Notes: generated by a model from the sequence alone, not told the origin. Positions 39,510 to 48,244 are shown, numbered from the stretch's first letter. The stretch is 64,000 bases of DNA from Albidovulum marisflavi (GCF_025751435.1 NZ_JAOWKY010000001.1:1720001-1784000), one strand, 5' to 3'. Numbers and translations: made by a program.

Positions 39510-40768
39510 GCCGCGAACTCCTTTTCGATCCGGTCAAGCATTCCCCGCAGCAGATCGGCAAGTCGCGCCTGGCCACCCAGGATATAGTCGGCCAGCGCCA
39601 GGTCCTCTTCCAGAAGTGACAGGACGCCAAGCGCCATCGCGGCCTCATCGTCACCCGATGTCAGCGCGCGCACCAGCGCAGTTGCGGGAAGTGCTGCGCC
39701 GAAGGCTTGCGTCAGGGCCGCCGTGGGTATGACCGGCGCGGGCCGCGCGGAGCGGGCCATCGCGGCCCAAAGCCAGTGCCGACGCGCTGGCGCATTCTCG
39801 CGCGGCATCACGCTGACCTGTCGATCGCGCGCGCCCAGCCAATGCGCCTGCCGGCCGTCAAGCGGCGAACCCGACAGCAAGTCGTGCGCGCCGGGCAGGG
39901 CCAGGCGATAGGTCAGCCCCCTCAGGTCCGCGCCGGGCTGGGTGCGCAGCAGGCGACTTTCACGCAGCGCCGGACCGGCGACGTGAACCAGTCGCGTTTC
40001 CGGCGCCATTTGGGTGTCCAGCAGTTCGCCCAAGGCCGCCACGTCCTCGGCATGGATGTCCCAGACGGGGGTGGCGATCCCGGCCGGGAACAGATCGTGG
40101 ATGCGCAATCCCGGCAGCCCCTGCGGGTGGCGCGGACCGCAGTTCACGACCCGCAAGCGGTCACCGCCGGGCCGACCGTCGAACAGCTTCGGCCCCGGGG
40201 ACTGGCAGACGAAGACCGGCCCCTCGGTCAGGCCCGCCAGCGCGTCCAGTCCTTTTGCAAATGACTCCTGCCGGTTCTCCAGCGCCAGCCTCGGATCGAC
40301 GGCCAGCGGGCGCGTGTCGGCGGCCATGACCACGATCGCCTTGGGGATCTCGTCCGGGGCGGGCATTCCCCCGAAGGGCCGCCGGCCCAGCAGCGGCCAG
40401 AACCCGGCACCTTGCATCAAGCCCCGCACCGACCCGCCGTCGGCAAGCTTGTGCGCCACACGGTCGCCGCCGGCTTCGTGAAACAGAACGATTTCGGACA
40501 GTCGGTGTCCGGGCAGCATGCGGACGTGTGCCACCCGTGCGGGCATCGGCGCAACCAGTGCGGTCCCCGCGTGGTCCCGAAGCCTGGCGACCGGCGCGCC
40601 TTGCGCGACGACGGCACCCTCATCGGCCAGGGACACCACGCGCAGCGGTTCTCCCGGCGGCCCGACGACGCCCGCTTCCTCGGTGATTTCGAGGCGTATC
40701 TCCGCGTCGGCGCGCGGTGCGGACGGGAATGGCGGCGACAGCCCTGAGCCAAGGGCGAGGTTTGGCAT
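39506..40768 (-). CDS. nqrA: Na+-NQR subunit A
   Basis: A 420-residue cytoplasmic subunit and first gene of the operon. The N-terminal half holds the RnfC/NqrA barrel-sandwich-like region (GTALVAPMPARVAHVRMLPG). Further family parts are AVDPRLALENRQESFAKGLD and VNCGPRHPQGLPGLRIHDLF. It is more divergent than NqrD-F; the usual N-terminal I-x-x-GLDLPI motif appears only as GSGLSPPFPSAP. ATG 40768 follows CGGGAGAGAAG. A divergent cytochrome gene starts 109 bp away. Confidence 0.88.
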   Translation of the reverse strand: MPNLALGSGLSPPFPSAPRADAEIRLEITEEAGVVGPPGEPLRVVSLADEGAVVAQGAPVARLRDHAGTALVAPMPARVAHVRMLPGHRLSEIVLFHEAGGDRVAHKLADGGSVRGLMQGAGFWPLLGRRPFGGMPAPDEIPKAIVVMAADTRPLAVDPRLALENRQESFAKGLDALAGLTEGPVFVCQSPGPKLFDGRPGGDRLRVVNCGPRHPQGLPGLRIHDLFPAGIATPVWDIHAEDVAALGELLDTQMAPETRLVHVAGPALRESRLLRTQPGADLRGLTYRLALPGAHDLLSGSPLDGRQAHWLGARDRQVSVMPRENAPARRHWLWAAMARSARPAPVIPTAALTQAFGAALPATALVRALTSGDDEAAMALGVLSLLEEDLALADYILGGQARLADLLRGMLDRIEKEFAA

Positions 40769-40877
40769 CTTCTCTCCCGAATACCAACGTTGCCGGTCCG
40801 GCACATTCGCCTTCGAACCGTAACATGCTTGCATTTGATTGGAAGAGGCGGAAAATTGAACGCGGAGTACCATTGCA
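40769..40877. promoter_or_regulatory. Divergent nqr / cytochrome promoter region
   Basis: The 109-bp gap between nqrA and the pentaheme cytochrome gene must hold promoters for both directions. Its right half is AT-rich (TTGCATTTGATTGG and GGAAAATTGAA). I could not define boxes or a known operator such as an FNR site. Confidence 0.4.
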
Positions 40878-42044
40878 ATGCAAGTTCGCTTATCGGTCCA
40901 TGTCATCGGTGTTGGCGCGATCGTCGCGGGGGGCATCCTTGCCGCCAGCACGCCCAGCATCTCGCAGGAAGGCGGCGCCCCTGATGCAGGGGTGCCATAT
41001 GTCCTGCCCCAGTCCGGCCCCTTCAATCCCGAGGACATCGCGATTGAAAACAGCCAGGCGATCACAGACTGGTATCGGTCCGCTCATGCCGACCAGGCGG
41101 CCGAGGCTTTCCGGCATTGGGACGCGGACGAAGAGATCCGCCCTGTCTGCGCCGTCTGCCATTCAGGCGAGGGCTTTCGCGCCTTCCACGGGCTGGACGG
41201 AAGCGCGCCGGGCATTCCGGACAAGCCAATCCCGACCGGCGGTGTGGTCGACTGCGGCACCTGCCACAACGCGGGCCTGTCCAAGGTGAACGAAATCGCC
41301 TTCCCCAGCGGCCTGATGCACCCGGTCGAAGGGGTCGAGGCCGCCTGCCTTACCTGCCATCAGGGCCGCACGGCAGGCGTGTCTGTGGCGAACGCGGTCG
41401 CGGGCAAGAACGACGATCAGCCTGATCCGGAGCTGAGCTTCATCAATCCCCACTACGCCACTGCGGCGGCGACCTGGCTTGGCGGCTACGCGGCGGCCGG
41501 CTTCCACTACGAGGGCCAAACCTACTCCGGGCGGTTCTTCCACGCGCGACCGGTATCGACCTGCAATTCGTGCCATGACCCGCATTCCCTCAAGGTGGAA
41601 TTCGAAACCTGCCTGACCTGCCACCAAGGCACCGAACCCTCAGATATCCGCATCTCGCGGCAAAGCTACGACGGCTCGGGCGATACGTCGGTCGGGATCA
41701 AGCGGGACATCGACAACAATGCGGCGCTGTTGCTGGACATGGTCCGCGAATACGCCGCAGACATCGCGGGCGTGCCGCTTGTCTATGACGGCAACCGCCA
41801 CCCTTATTTCTTCGCTGACGCGAATGGCGACGCGATGGCCGATCAGGCCGAGGGCCGTCCCGTCGTCTACAACGCGTGGACACCGCGAATGCTGCGCGCG
41901 GCTTACAACTGGAAGCTCGTCACCGCAGATCCGGGGAACTTCGCGCACAATCCGCCCTATGCGCTGGAACTGCTTTACGACGCCATCGCCGACCTTGCCG
42001 GACCACTTGGCGTAGACATGGAACGGCTGAATCTTCTGAGGTAG
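40878..42044 (+). CDS. Pentaheme c-type cytochrome
   Basis: A 388-residue exported protein with a signal peptide or N-terminal anchor (HVIGVGAIVAGGILAAS). Five CxxCH haem-binding motifs start at Cys91 (CAVCH), 126 (CGTCH), 157 (CLTCH), 229 (CNSCH) and 245 (CLTCH). The remaining 130 residues have no haem motif. HARPVSTCNSCHDPHSLKV is typical of multihaem proteins with histidine sixth ligands. No named family is certain; it is not NapC, NrfA or TorC by layout. Divergent from nqrA and 24 bp upstream of an antiporter gene, it is likely a periplasmic electron carrier or reductase. Confidence 0.85.
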   Translation: MQVRLSVHVIGVGAIVAGGILAASTPSISQEGGAPDAGVPYVLPQSGPFNPEDIAIENSQAITDWYRSAHADQAAEAFRHWDADEEIRPVCAVCHSGEGFRAFHGLDGSAPGIPDKPIPTGGVVDCGTCHNAGLSKVNEIAFPSGLMHPVEGVEAACLTCHQGRTAGVSVANAVAGKNDDQPDPELSFINPHYATAAATWLGGYAAAGFHYEGQTYSGRFFHARPVSTCNSCHDPHSLKVEFETCLTCHQGTEPSDIRISRQSYDGSGDTSVGIKRDIDNNAALLLDMVREYAADIAGVPLVYDGNRHPYFFADANGDAMADQAEGRPVVYNAWTPRMLRAAYNWKLVTADPGNFAHNPPYALELLYDAIADLAGPLGVDMERLNLLR

Positions 42045-42068
42045 CCAACGATAAAGGCAGGCCCGGGT

Positions 42069-43229
42069 GTGGACCACGAACTGCTTCTGATCACCCTTGG
42101 CGTGCTCTTTCTGGCAGGGCTCGTCGCAGACCAGATCGGCCGGCTCACGCGCTTGCCGCGGGTCACCATGCTTTTGCTACTTGGCATCCTCGCCGGGCCG
42201 TCGGGTCTGAACCTGTTGCCCGACGATGCGTCGGGCTGGTTTGAGCTTGTCTCGGTCGTCGCGTTGACCATGGTCGCCTTCCTTCTTGGTGGCGAGCTGA
42301 CGCGCGAAAATCTGATGCGGCACGGCAAGCCGATCCTGACCATATCACTCGCCATCACCGTCGCGACACTCCTGGTGGTCTGGGCCGGGCTGAGCGCGAT
42401 CGGTCTTGATCCCGGCTTGGCGCTGCTGCTTGGGGCCATTGCGACCGCCACGGATCCCGCCGCCATTGCAGATGGGATCCGTCAGGCCGGCGCGCGCAGC
42501 GGATTTACCGAGACAATCACCGGAATCGTCGCCATCGACGATGTGTGGGGCATCGTTGCTTTCAGCGCCTGCCTTGCACTTGTGGGGCAGGGCGGCGGTC
42601 TGGAAAGCGTTCTTGGCGGGGCGGGGGCCGAACTAGGCGGCGCCGTTCTGTTGAGCTTGGCCATCGGCGTGCCGGGCGCCTTCCTGACGGGGCGCTTGAA
42701 GCCCGGCGAACCGCTGCAGGCGGAGGCTATCGGAATCGTCCTTCTGACTGCCGGGCTTGCGCTATGGCTCGAGGTTTCCTTCCTGGTCGCTGGCATCCTG
42801 ACCGGCGCGCTGATCGCCAATCTGGCCCGCCACCACGACTATGCGTTCAACGAGATCGAACATATCGAATGGCCGTTCATGCTGTTGTTCTTCCTTCTTG
42901 CCGGTGCGTCGCTGGACATCGGCGAACTGGCGATGATCGGCTGGATCAGCTTTGCCTACATCGTGCTGCGCATCTTGTCGCGGCTGATCGGCGGCGAGGT
43001 GGGCGCGGCGTTGGGCGGGGTTTCGGGTCCGCAGCGCCACGCCTACGGTCCGGCGCTGCTGCCGCAAGCCGGAGTGGCGGTCGGCATGGCGCTGGTCGCG
43101 GCCGAGGAGTTTCCCCAGTGGGCGTCGGTCGTGATGGCCCTGACCATCGCCTCGACGGTCGTTTTCGAACTGATCGGCCCGCTTTTCACGGCCGCGGCGC
43201 TGCACTGGCTGGAGACCAGGAACAGATAG
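42069..43229 (+). CDS. CPA2-family cation:proton antiporter
   Basis: A 386-residue inner-membrane protein with 11-13 predicted helices and no C-terminal TrkA-N domain. It has the Na+/H+ exchanger core: TRLPRVTMLLLLGILAGPSG near the N-terminus, then GAIATATDPAAIADGIRQAG and the antiporter motif IVAIDDVWGIVAFS with paired Asp. GTG 42069 follows AAAGGCAGGC and lies 24 bp after the cytochrome gene, so the two may be cotranscribed. It would exchange Na+ or K+ for protons, which fits next to a sodium pump; this is inference. Confidence 0.88.
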   Translation: MDHELLLITLGVLFLAGLVADQIGRLTRLPRVTMLLLLGILAGPSGLNLLPDDASGWFELVSVVALTMVAFLLGGELTRENLMRHGKPILTISLAITVATLLVVWAGLSAIGLDPGLALLLGAIATATDPAAIADGIRQAGARSGFTETITGIVAIDDVWGIVAFSACLALVGQGGGLESVLGGAGAELGGAVLLSLAIGVPGAFLTGRLKPGEPLQAEAIGIVLLTAGLALWLEVSFLVAGILTGALIANLARHHDYAFNEIEHIEWPFMLLFFLLAGASLDIGELAMIGWISFAYIVLRILSRLIGGEVGAALGGVSGPQRHAYGPALLPQAGVAVGMALVAAEEFPQWASVVMALTIASTVVFELIGPLFTAAALHWLETRNR

Positions 43230-43358
43230 CGTCAGAAGGTGGTGATCCTGCAGGGCGAGGCCGGGGGGTGCGACATCTGCAACGGCCTGCCCCGGAGCAA
43301 AGGGTTCTTGGGCTGATTGTCGGATCAATGCTAGTCTGAGGTCTGAGAGGAAAACGGG

Positions 43359-44171
43359 ATGGCGAAAGAAAACACCTATCAGCTTTCGTCGCGCGCGGCC
43401 GAAACCTACGAAGAACAAAAAGTGCCCGCCATTTTCGCTCCGCTGGCCCGAGCGACCTTGGACTCCCTCCAGTTGCCCTGATCCGGCCATGTGCTTGACG
43501 TTGCGTGTGGCACCGGCATCATCACGCGTGAGATCGCGCATCGGCTTGTCGGTCCAAGCCACATTGTCAGCGTGGATATCAATCCAGCGATGATCGAGGT
43601 CGCGCGCCGGAACATGCCGGCCGGCAGTCGTTCATGCGAATTCGTCGTGGCCTCGGTCGACGACATGCCGTTCAAGGACGCCGCCTTCGACGTCGCTTTC
43701 TGCCAACAGGGATTGCAGTTCTTCCCCGATCAAGCGACCGCTCTGGCGGAAATCCGGCGTGTATCGAGGAATGGCGCGAACCTGTGCGTGACGTGCTGGG
43801 CGGCAGTTCCGCAATTTTTCCAGATCGTTTCCGATGTTCTGGGCCGCCATCTCGATGACACGGCCGCAAGAAAGGCCGTGGAGCCGTTCATGTGGAACGA
43901 CGGGGTGCTGATACGCGCGTTGGTCGAACAGGCTGGTTTTGAATGTCCGGCGCCGACGCAGCTGCGTGTGGACCGGAAAATGCCGTTCTCAGCAAGGGCC
44001 GTGCGAAATGAACTTCTGGCTTCGCCAAATGAACCTGCACTAAGGCAAGCCGGGGAAGTTGCGATCACCGAAGTCGTTGAGGCCATTCTGGAACATCTCT
44101 CCCGCTTCCAGAGAGGAGACGACCTGATCATGCCGCAGACGGCGCACCTGTTCTGGGCAACCGCGGTATAG
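43359..44171 (+). pseudogene. SAM methyltransferase gene with an in-frame stop
   Basis: From ATG 43359 (MAKENTYQLSSRAAETYEEQ) the frame reads through a TGA at 43479-43481 (codon 41) into VLDVACGTGIITREIAHRLV and on to FCQQGLQFFPDQATALAEIR, ending at 44171. The parts before and after the stop fit one class I methyltransferase of 270 residues. The downstream half could only start at GTG 43491, losing the N-terminal helix. A nonsense mutation (or sequencing error) is the simplest reading. It is similar to the intact methyltransferase at 61991-62788, which shares the FCQQxLQFFPD segment. Confidence 0.8.
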
Positions 44172-44224
44172 GAGTCGCTGATCCAGCCGGGGCTTTTGCC
44201 CCCGCGATCTTGCAGCGCTTGGGA

Positions 44225-45406
44225 CTATCGCTCGGCACCCATGAAATCATGAAAGGTCGCAAGGAAGACATCCCATGCCGGATTGCCGGGCAACGGAAGG
44301 TGATTGGCCGTCTCAAGCACGACCAGTTCGGCATCGGGGATGGCGGCAGCCATCTTGCGGGCTTCTGACAGGGGATGAACCGCATCGTGGCGCGCGTGAA
44401 CGATGAGGGTCGGGCAGCGTACAAGTGGCAAAAGCGCGGTATTGTCCACCGTGTTGATGGCATCGCGCAGGGCCAGTTCGGTTTCCTTCGAGACCGAACC
44501 CTGAAAATTCCGTGCCGCGGCCATGATGGCGTCCAGCGGTCCTTCGGGCAGATAGGCCAGCATGAATGCAGCGCCGATGCCGTCCGCTTCTGCGCGCCAT
44601 CCTTCGGTTATGAGGCGGCGAAAGGCGTCGCTGGACACATCCGTTCCACTGCGTCTGGATCGGCCCTCGACGTAGCCGCCTGCGATCACAAGCCGGCTGA
44701 CGCGTGTCGGATGGCGAACCGCGAAGCGCAGGGCCGCGTGGACGCCGCCCGATTGCGAAAACAGGGCGAAGCGGTCGAACCCCACGGCATCCGCCACCAG
44801 GCCGATTTCCTCAGCCATTGCATCGTGGTCGATGCATGGCGCACCGGTGCCCGCTTTCTTGAAATCGCGCCTGGTAAAGCGGGCAAGGCGATAGGACTGC
44901 GCCAGCGCTTGCGTTGCATCGCGCCAGTAGCGGGAATTCCACTCCGTCTCGATGTCCCAGGCCGGTGCGTCGACACGCAACAGCGGAGGCCCGTTCCCGT
45001 TGACCGCGTAAGCGATGCTTTCGCCTTCCGTTCCCTTGATGTATCGCACGCGCTGGACGATGGCGCTCGAAGGTTCGTTTGCAGGGGCCTCAAGCGATGG
45101 CGCAGACACATCGGCCACCAGCATAAGGCCGCGCCGAGCCACGGTGCGTATGACCGCCTGCGTCTTGCCGTCGTCGCCCAGTGCCCGCCGCGCGGCGGCG
45201 ATGCAGGCGGAAATCGCGCTTTCCGATATGATGCGGCCCTGCCAGACCTCTTCGATCATTTGGTCGCGCGTGACCAGGTCGCCTGCATTGCGCACGAGAA
45301 GATGGATGAGGTCAAACACCTTGGGCTCTACCGCGACCGGCGCGCCGTCCCGCATCAATGTCAGGCGCGCATCGTCCAGGACGCAATCGGCGAAACGGTG
45401 TTCCAT
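44225..45406 (-). CDS. Winged-helix regulator fused to alpha/beta-hydrolase
   Basis: A 393-residue fusion. Residues 1-100 are an OmpR/CadC-type winged helix (VAVEPKVFDLIHLLVRNAGD, EEVWQGRIISESAISACIAA, RTVARRGLML). Residues ~120-393 are an alpha/beta-hydrolase with a complete-looking triad: Ser219 in LFSQSGG, Asp341 in VHARHDAVHPL and His369 in ETANHLPL. No receiver domain or membrane helix is present. The hydrolase part may sense or process a small ester or lactone ligand and control DNA binding. It is divergent from a small ORF 136 bp away, its likeliest target along with itself. Confidence 0.85.
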   Translation of the reverse strand: MEHRFADCVLDDARLTLMRDGAPVAVEPKVFDLIHLLVRNAGDLVTRDQMIEEVWQGRIISESAISACIAAARRALGDDGKTQAVIRTVARRGLMLVADVSAPSLEAPANEPSSAIVQRVRYIKGTEGESIAYAVNGNGPPLLRVDAPAWDIETEWNSRYWRDATQALAQSYRLARFTRRDFKKAGTGAPCIDHDAMAEEIGLVADAVGFDRFALFSQSGGVHAALRFAVRHPTRVSRLVIAGGYVEGRSRRSGTDVSSDAFRRLITEGWRAEADGIGAAFMLAYLPEGPLDAIMAAARNFQGSVSKETELALRDAINTVDNTALLPLVRCPTLIVHARHDAVHPLSEARKMAAAIPDAELVVLETANHLPLPGNPAWDVFLATFHDFMGAER

Positions 45407-45542
45407 GCCTTGGATGCTACCAAAGTTTCGCCCTGCGTCCCCAGCAAAATCCCAAGCGGATCACAGGGTTTTCCAATGCTTCCCCTCGAGCGAAAGGATG
45501 CTGTGCAGCGCAAGCTTGGATCATCAGCTAGGGAGATAAGCC

Positions 45543-45740
45543 ATGATGGTCCCATTCAACACCGATCTGATGAAATACCCCTCTGCCGCCCACACCGCGG
45601 CGACCGCCCATGAGCGCGAGGTGATCCGCGCCCGCCGCGAGGCGCGCCGCGCCGCCTTTGCCGCTTTCGTGCGCGAAGTTTTTGCCCAGCCACCGCGCCA
45701 CCCGGTGTCCACCATGGCCGATCGGGCGAAGCCGACTTGA
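45543..45740 (+). CDS. Small arginine-rich protein
   Basis: A 65-residue protein with no recognised family. The middle is a basic amphipathic stretch (HEREVIRARREARRAAFAAF) that may form a helix. It has a good ribosome site, AGGGAGATAAGCC, before ATG 45543 (a second ATG follows directly). It is divergent from the winged-helix/hydrolase regulator gene, an arrangement typical for a regulator and its target. Coding status rests on the ribosome site and context only. Confidence 0.55.
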   Translation: MMVPFNTDLMKYPSAAHTAATAHEREVIRARREARRAAFAAFVREVFAQPPRHPVSTMADRAKPT

Positions 45741-46290
45741 CCCATCCAGGCCGTGCACCGATTTGATGGTTTCTGGAAGGGCGCGCTTTCCTTCGCCCAC
45801 GCCAGGGTGGAACTGCATCGTCGGCCCCATCGCGGCCGATCTGATACCGGATCCGGACCTGTCCTAACGCGTGGATGTTCGCGATTGGGTTCGCAATTCA
45901 GAACGGGATGAGCTTGGGGGCGAGCCAGATCATCTGGTATGCAGGCGATCCACATCGGAGTTCCGATTTGCGAAGTGTGGGCGACTGCTGGCGATGAAAC
46001 CAACGGCGAACAGCGGCTTTCGCCTGCGCTGAAAGTCGTTTGCTGTGTTTCGCGCAGCAAATGACGCCTTCGAAATCCCGGGTCAGAGCCACCATGGACT
46101 GTGGGCTGTGGCGACAATGGGCCGGGAAAGGCTGTGAGATCCGGAGACCGCCATCACGAAATTGTGGCCGCGATTCATCGTTCGTTTTCCCGCCTTTCTT
46201 GGGCTTTGGCCGCAAAAGTCCTATAATTCGTTGCAAGGCTTGTGGTCCCCAACTTCGGACGAGCAAGCGCACGCACGATGGGAGATCGCC
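45741..46290. other. 550-bp gene-free stretch with a hairpin
   Basis: No frame has both a ribosome site and a recognisable sequence. GC content falls, and a long imperfect palindrome lies at 46035-46065. The last 60 bases contain the promoter of the Tat-protein gene. Decayed coding sequence is possible. Confidence 0.45.
46035..46065. repeat. Imperfect palindrome / stem-loop
   Basis: Arms GTCGTTTGCTG and CAGCAAATGAC can pair over 11 positions (one G-T pair) with a nine-base loop TGTTTCGCG. It is far from either neighbouring gene end. It could be a dispersed repeat element or a small-RNA terminator without T-tail. Confidence 0.4.
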
Positions 46291-46779
46291 ATGAGTTCCG
46301 TCCTACTCAGCCGCCGCACGCTTCTCGTCGCTGGCGGTCTTGTCGTGGCTGCGGGTCGGTCGGGCCTTCCCGCGCCCGTCCGTGCGGGAGGACTTGCACC
46401 GACGCGCACCATGCGAGGTGGATCCAACAACTACCTTCCCGGCGCGCCGATAGTAGATCGGATCGGCGGCGGCGGCTTTTGGATGTATGGCACAGTGCGG
46501 CGCGCGGGTGACGGTGCCCCGCTTGCGGGTCAGCGGATCCAGATCTGGGCGCATACCACCGAGGGGCACGAGCGTGAGCCACACAGCCATGGTGCCACTC
46601 TGACCGACGCGAATGGCGACTTCCGCCTTGAGATGCCACAGATCGTGCCCGCCTTCGGACAACCGCACGGCCATCTCGCCTATGACAGCGGCGAGTTTGA
46701 AACCGTCTTCCTCCGTCCCGTGATGCGGAGCGCTGAAGACACCAGCCTGGAGGCGCATTTCGTCCTTCAACCGATCTGA
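46291..46779 (+). CDS. Tat-exported intradiol-dioxygenase-like protein
   Basis: A 162-residue protein with a twin-arginine leader (LSRRTLLVAGGLVVAAG) and so exported folded. The mature part is a beta-sandwich like the intradiol ring-cleavage dioxygenase fold: MYGTVRRAGDGAPLAGQRIQ, IWAHTTEGH and TLTDANGDFRLEMP. Histidines in HEREPHSHG and QPHGHLAYD may bind a metal, but the two-Tyr two-His set of true intradiol enzymes is not clear. It is smaller than catechol dioxygenases. ATG 46291 follows GGGAGATCGCC. It is followed 7 bp later by a haem-b-type membrane protein gene, its likely redox partner. Confidence 0.75.
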   Translation: MSSVLLSRRTLLVAGGLVVAAGRSGLPAPVRAGGLAPTRTMRGGSNNYLPGAPIVDRIGGGGFWMYGTVRRAGDGAPLAGQRIQIWAHTTEGHEREPHSHGATLTDANGDFRLEMPQIVPAFGQPHGHLAYDSGEFETVFLRPVMRSAEDTSLEAHFVLQPI

Positions 46780-46786
46780 CCGGGCC

Positions 46787-47407
46787 GTGGCGAAGGACAT
46801 GTCCTTGGTTCGCGCGATCCTGGTCTGGGCAACCATCGTGACGGTCGTTGGTCTGCCGATCTACGCGGCATCGACCAGCCGGCTGCTCGCATGGCGTGAT
46901 CCGATCTACATAGGCGCCGGGTTTGCCGGTGTTGCTGCGATGGCGCTGATGCTGCTTCAGCCCTTGCTGGCAGGCGGGTACCTCCCGGGGCTGCGGGCTT
47001 ATCGGGGACGGCGCGTGCATCGCTGGACCGGCGGCATGCTTGTGTTGATGGTGGTGCTTCACGTCGCCGGCCTTTTTATCACGAGCCCACCGGACGTGAT
47101 CGACGCACTTCTCTTTGCATCTCCGACGCCGTTCTCCTCCTGGGGCGTTGCCGCAATGTCGGCACTCTTTGCCACGGCGCTATTGGTAGCGCTTCGTAGG
47201 CGGTTTCATCGGCGGCTGCGTTTGTGGCGTGTCGGCCACACAACCCTCGCGGTGGTGATCGTCGTGGGAAGTGCGGTCCATGCCATGCTGGTCGAAGGGA
47301 CGATGGAAACGATCTCAAAGGGGGTGCTCTGCGCATCGGTTTTGATCGCGACGGCGAAGGTCGTGATCGACCTCCGTGTGTGGGCGAAGCGAAAGGCATC
47401 CCGCTGA
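46787..47407 (+). CDS. Ferric-reductase-like transmembrane protein
   Basis: A 206-residue protein with six predicted helices. Two helices carry pairs of histidines in the haem-b pattern: VHRWTGGMLVLMVVLHVAG and VGHTTLAVVIVVGSAVHAML. This is the core of ferric reductase/NADPH-oxidase/MsrQ-type domains, without any FAD or NAD domain. GTG 46787 and ATG 46799 are both possible starts; neither has an ideal ribosome site. With the preceding Tat protein it resembles the MsrQ-MsrP layout, in which a haem-b membrane protein feeds electrons to a periplasmic enzyme. The substrate is unknown. Confidence 0.8.
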   Translation: MAKDMSLVRAILVWATIVTVVGLPIYAASTSRLLAWRDPIYIGAGFAGVAAMALMLLQPLLAGGYLPGLRAYRGRRVHRWTGGMLVLMVVLHVAGLFITSPPDVIDALLFASPTPFSSWGVAAMSALFATALLVALRRRFHRRLRLWRVGHTTLAVVIVVGSAVHAMLVEGTMETISKGVLCASVLIATAKVVIDLRVWAKRKASR

Positions 47408-47749
47408 GCCGCGTGGCGGGTTCGGCACGGGGCAACATCCCGTCCCGAACCTTGTCGGCGTCGTCGGTCGAACCAAGGCGTCACTCGAAAACTGACCCTA
47501 TTCCAGGCAGATGAGGACGCAGGTGGGACGCTGGACGCCCGAAGAACTCAACGCAGGATGTGCAGTTGTCGCCCGTCACCCGGCCGGGCGGCGCGGCGGA
47601 CCCCGAAAGGGCGTTGATCGTTGCGGATTTCCGCTGACCAAGTTGTGTTTGACGCTTGTGATCATCACATCAAGTGCAGGTGTTGACGCGGCGCCGAGGG
47701 CCGTTTGGACGAGCTTCGGCGCTGCACGTGCAAAGCGAGGTGACCGAAC
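47408..47749. other. 342-bp spacer without a supported gene
   Basis: Between the membrane protein and the VOC-protein gene. One frame (47511-47753) is open but lacks a ribosome site and family features. The promoter of the two following genes should lie at its right end, where TGATCATCACATCAAG marks an AT-rich segment. Confidence 0.45.
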
Positions 47750-48232
47750 ATGAGCGACCTTGTGACGTGCCTGTGGTTCGACCACGGCGAATCCAGGAAA
47801 GCGGCGGAGTTCTACGCGAGGACCTTTCCCGACAGCCAGGTCGGTCGGGTAAACGCCGCCCCGGCGGACTTCCCCGGAGGGCAGGCGGGTACCGAATTGA
47901 CGGTGGAGTTCACCGTTCTCGGCCGCCGCTTTGTCGGATTGAACGGCGGGCCGAACTTCAAGCCCAACGAAGCCGTGAGCTTTATGGTCGTCACCGATAG
48001 CCAGGATGAGATTGATCGCTACTGGAACGCCATCGTGGGCAACGGCGGCGTCGAAAGTGCCTGCGGCTGGTGCAAGGATCGGTGGGGCTTTTCCTGGCAG
48101 ATCACGCCAAAACTGCTTCTCGATCTGACGACGGACACCGACCCAGCCAAGGCGAAACGCGCGTTCGAGGCGATGATGCAGATGACGAAGATCGACATCG
48201 CCACGCTCGAGGCTGTTGCAAAAACCAAGTGA
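47750..48232 (+). CDS. VOC-superfamily PhnB/YjdN-like protein
   Basis: A 160-residue protein of the 3-demethylubiquinone-methyltransferase-like VOC family (often mis-annotated as such). Typical are [20 protein letters not shown] at the N-terminus, [20 protein letters not shown] in the middle and [19 protein letters not shown] near the end. Such proteins form homodimers; most have no assigned substrate. ATG 47750 follows GAGGTGACCGAAC. It is 12 bp upstream of the DUF1428 gene, a common pairing. Confidence 0.88.
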   Translation: MSDLVTCLWFDHGESRKAAEFYARTFPDSQVGRVNAAPADFPGGQAGTELTVEFTVLGRRFVGLNGGPNFKPNEAVSFMVVTDSQDEIDRYWNAIVGNGGVESACGWCKDRWGFSWQITPKLLLDLTTDTDPAKAKRAFEAMMQMTKIDIATLEAVAKTK

Positions 48233-48244
48233 AGGAGATCCGAC

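Noticed and set aside
43479-43481. In-frame TGA as a selenocysteine codon
   Set aside because: The position is not a catalytic Cys in this methyltransferase family, no SECIS-like hairpin is evident directly downstream, and no selenoprotein genes are in the window. A nonsense mutation is simpler.
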